From DASPNH01 sp035626675 (GTDB taxonomy: Bacteria > Desulfobacterota > Binatia > UBA1149 > CAITLU01): 22,852 bases of DNA. The position numbers were made by a program, and so were the translations under genes. Positions 21,948 to 22,852 of the stretch are shown here, piece after piece. Below the pieces are notes generated by a model that was given only the letters and a program-made list of their open reading frames with translations, did no database searches and was not told the origin of the DNA. Where the stretch lies: the NCBI GenBank assembly GCA_035626675.1, contig DASPNH010000081.1, positions 1-22,852 of the forward strand. Reading direction: 5' to 3'. Positions within the stretch are counted from its first letter, which is position 1; each line of letters begins with the position of its first letter.

Positions 21948-22478
21948 CTACTCCGTCAGGTCGACGAGATGGGCGCGCCGGTTCTGGCTCCAGCACGACT
22001 CGCTCGACTCCCGGCAAACCGGAAGCTCTTCCCCGTAGCTGACGGTGGAAAGGCGCGAGGAGCTGATGCCGACGGCGACAAGGCCGTCGCGAACGGCCTT
22101 GGCGCGGCGGGCACCAAGGGCCAGGTTGTACTCGGCGGTGCCACGCTCGTCGCAGTGGCCCTCGATCTCGATGCGGCCCTTCTCGGCACGCAACAGCTCG
22201 GCGTTGTACCGCACGGCCTGGGTGCCGGCTCCGTCCAGATCGGAGGAGTCATAGGCAAAGTAGATCTCTTCGAAGCGCCCGCCGCCGGCGCGGCGTCCGG
22301 CTTCGGCGTCGGCGAGGCTGCCGCGCGATCCGAACTCGCCCTCGGTCAGCGACGCTTCCGAATCGAGCTCGCTGTCCGACTGTTTTGACGAGCACCCGCT
22401 CGCAAGGCTCATCGCAATGCCGACTCCGATGACTACGGTCGCCACCCTGAACCGCCCCAACCACACACGTCCACCCAT
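21948..22478 (-). CDS. pal: Peptidoglycan-associated lipoprotein Pal
   Basis: Outer-membrane lipoprotein binding peptidoglycan through an OmpA-like domain. 176 residues from ATG 22478. Signal and lipobox ASGC (Cys29), an acidic/Gly-rich linker to about residue 70, then the OmpA-like domain: EIYFAYDSSDLDG, IEIEGHCDERGTAEYNLALGARRA, VSYGEELPVC and NRRAHLVDL. Two extra cysteines in PVCRESSESCWSQNRR may form a disulfide, as seen in deltaproteobacterial Pal proteins (family knowledge). ATG 22478 is favoured over ATG 22484 because GGAGG (22485-22489) directly abuts 22484 but is 6 nt from 22478. Confidence 0.95.
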   Translation of the reverse strand: MGGRVWLGRFRVATVVIGVGIAMSLASGCSSKQSDSELDSEASLTEGEFGSRGSLADAEAGRRAGGGRFEEIYFAYDSSDLDGAGTQAVRYNAELLRAEKGRIEIEGHCDERGTAEYNLALGARRAKAVRDGLVAVGISSSRLSTVSYGEELPVCRESSESCWSQNRRAHLVDLTE

Positions 22479-22484
22479 GGTCAT

Positions 22485-22489
22485 CCTCC
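22485..22489 (-). promoter_or_regulatory. Ribosome binding site deciding the pal start
   Basis: GGAGG has no spacing to ATG 22484 but 6 nt to ATG 22478, so the second ATG is the likely start. A short hairpin GCGCC-CCGC-GGCGC (22493-22506) lies just upstream in the tolB-pal gap. Confidence 0.65.
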
Positions 22490-22552
22490 GAAGCGCCCCG
22501 CGGCGCGCTGTACTGGTTATCGAGAACGGGACGCAGGAAGGCATTTTGCGCC

Positions 22553-22852
22553 CTAATCAAGCCGCCTCGACCAACTTGGGGAACTATCATCCCCACTGCC
22601 GGTGGTCAATTCGTGTTCCCAGTGACCTGTGACATCCACCAGCCATAATTTCTTGCGATTTCTGCTCTCGCGCGAGAACGCGATGAAGCGAGAGTCCGGT
22701 GACCAGGACGGATCTTCATTCGAGCCCAGGAACGTCACCTGGCGAGGTGTTCCGCCGCTGGCCGGGACGACGAAGATGTGGAAGTCGCGGCCGACGCGGC
22801 CCGCATAGGCGATGTTGCGTCCGTCCGGCGACCACACCGGGGCGCAATTGTA
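22553..22852 (-). CDS. tolB: TolB, C-terminal part (5' end outside window)
   Basis: Periplasmic beta-propeller of the Tol-Pal system. About 99 residues are visible, ending with TAG 22553-22555; the frame stays open to the right edge. WD40-like PD40 repeats: VWSPDGRNIAYAGR, FHIFVVPASGGTPRQVTFLGSNEDPSWSPDSRFIAFSR and KLWLVDVTGHWEHELTTGSGDDSSPSWS. The position before pal confirms tolB rather than another PD40 protein. Confidence 0.92.
   Translation of the reverse strand, partial: YNCAPVWSPDGRNIAYAGRVGRDFHIFVVPASGGTPRQVTFLGSNEDPSWSPDSRFIAFSRESRNRKKLWLVDVTGHWEHELTTGSGDDSSPSWSRRLD

Noticed and set aside
20567..22042. 491-codon open frame on the + strand across ribF, cpoB and the end of pal
   Set aside because: Antisense shadow spanning several genes with confident assignments.
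1..22852. CRISPR arrays, tRNA or rRNA genes, insertion sequences, defence genes
   Set aside because: No direct repeats with regular spacing, no tRNA-like acceptor/T-loop signature and no transposase or defence-type domains seen by eye; the window is core genome.

Overview
The window is 22.9 kb of high-GC DNA, almost entirely ordinary chromosomal core genes. The Tol-Pal genes, OpgG, RseP and the PSD/PSS phospholipid genes indicate a Gram-negative (diderm) bacterium. The order ilvN-ilvC-psd-pssA-leuA, a Pal carrying a paired-Cys tail and a CXXC-bracketed dockerin suggest a deltaproteobacterial or Binatota-like lineage. That placement is inference, not shown by the sequence alone.

Layout. Positions 1-3060 (+ strand): the 3' part of rarA, a small secreted DUF3617 protein, and a lone opgG. 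From 3077 to the right edge every gene is on the - strand. Read in its own direction (right to left) this run is: tolB (5' end outside the window), pal, cpoB/ybgF, ribF, rluD; then rho; rpsB, tsf, pyrH, frr, uppS, cdsA, rseP, tsaB; then a YdcH-like gene, ilvN, ilvC, psd, pssA; then leuA and truA; and last a secreted dockerin-like protein and a four-helix membrane protein. Many neighbours overlap by 4 nt (ATGA/GTGA), which points to translational coupling.

Regulation. Three sigma70-like promoters share a style: TTGACA-18-TAGTCT before leuA, TTGACA-17-TAGCTT before the ydcH-like gene and TTGACT-17-TAGCTT before rho. Two of them bury the preceding gene's TGA stop codon inside the -35 box. The best non-coding find is a complete-looking leucine attenuator between pssA and leuA: a promoter, a 25-codon leader ORF with three consecutive Leu codons, mutually exclusive helices built from repeated CCGCGG cores, and a 12-bp terminator hairpin with a T5 tail, all upstream of leuA.

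No mobile element, CRISPR array, tRNA or rRNA gene, or defence system was found. The most unusual protein is the secreted orphan with two textbook dockerin calcium loops bracketed by cysteine motifs. Gene-content oddities are the absence of ilvB beside ilvN, of dxr between cdsA and rseP, and of opgH beside opgG.
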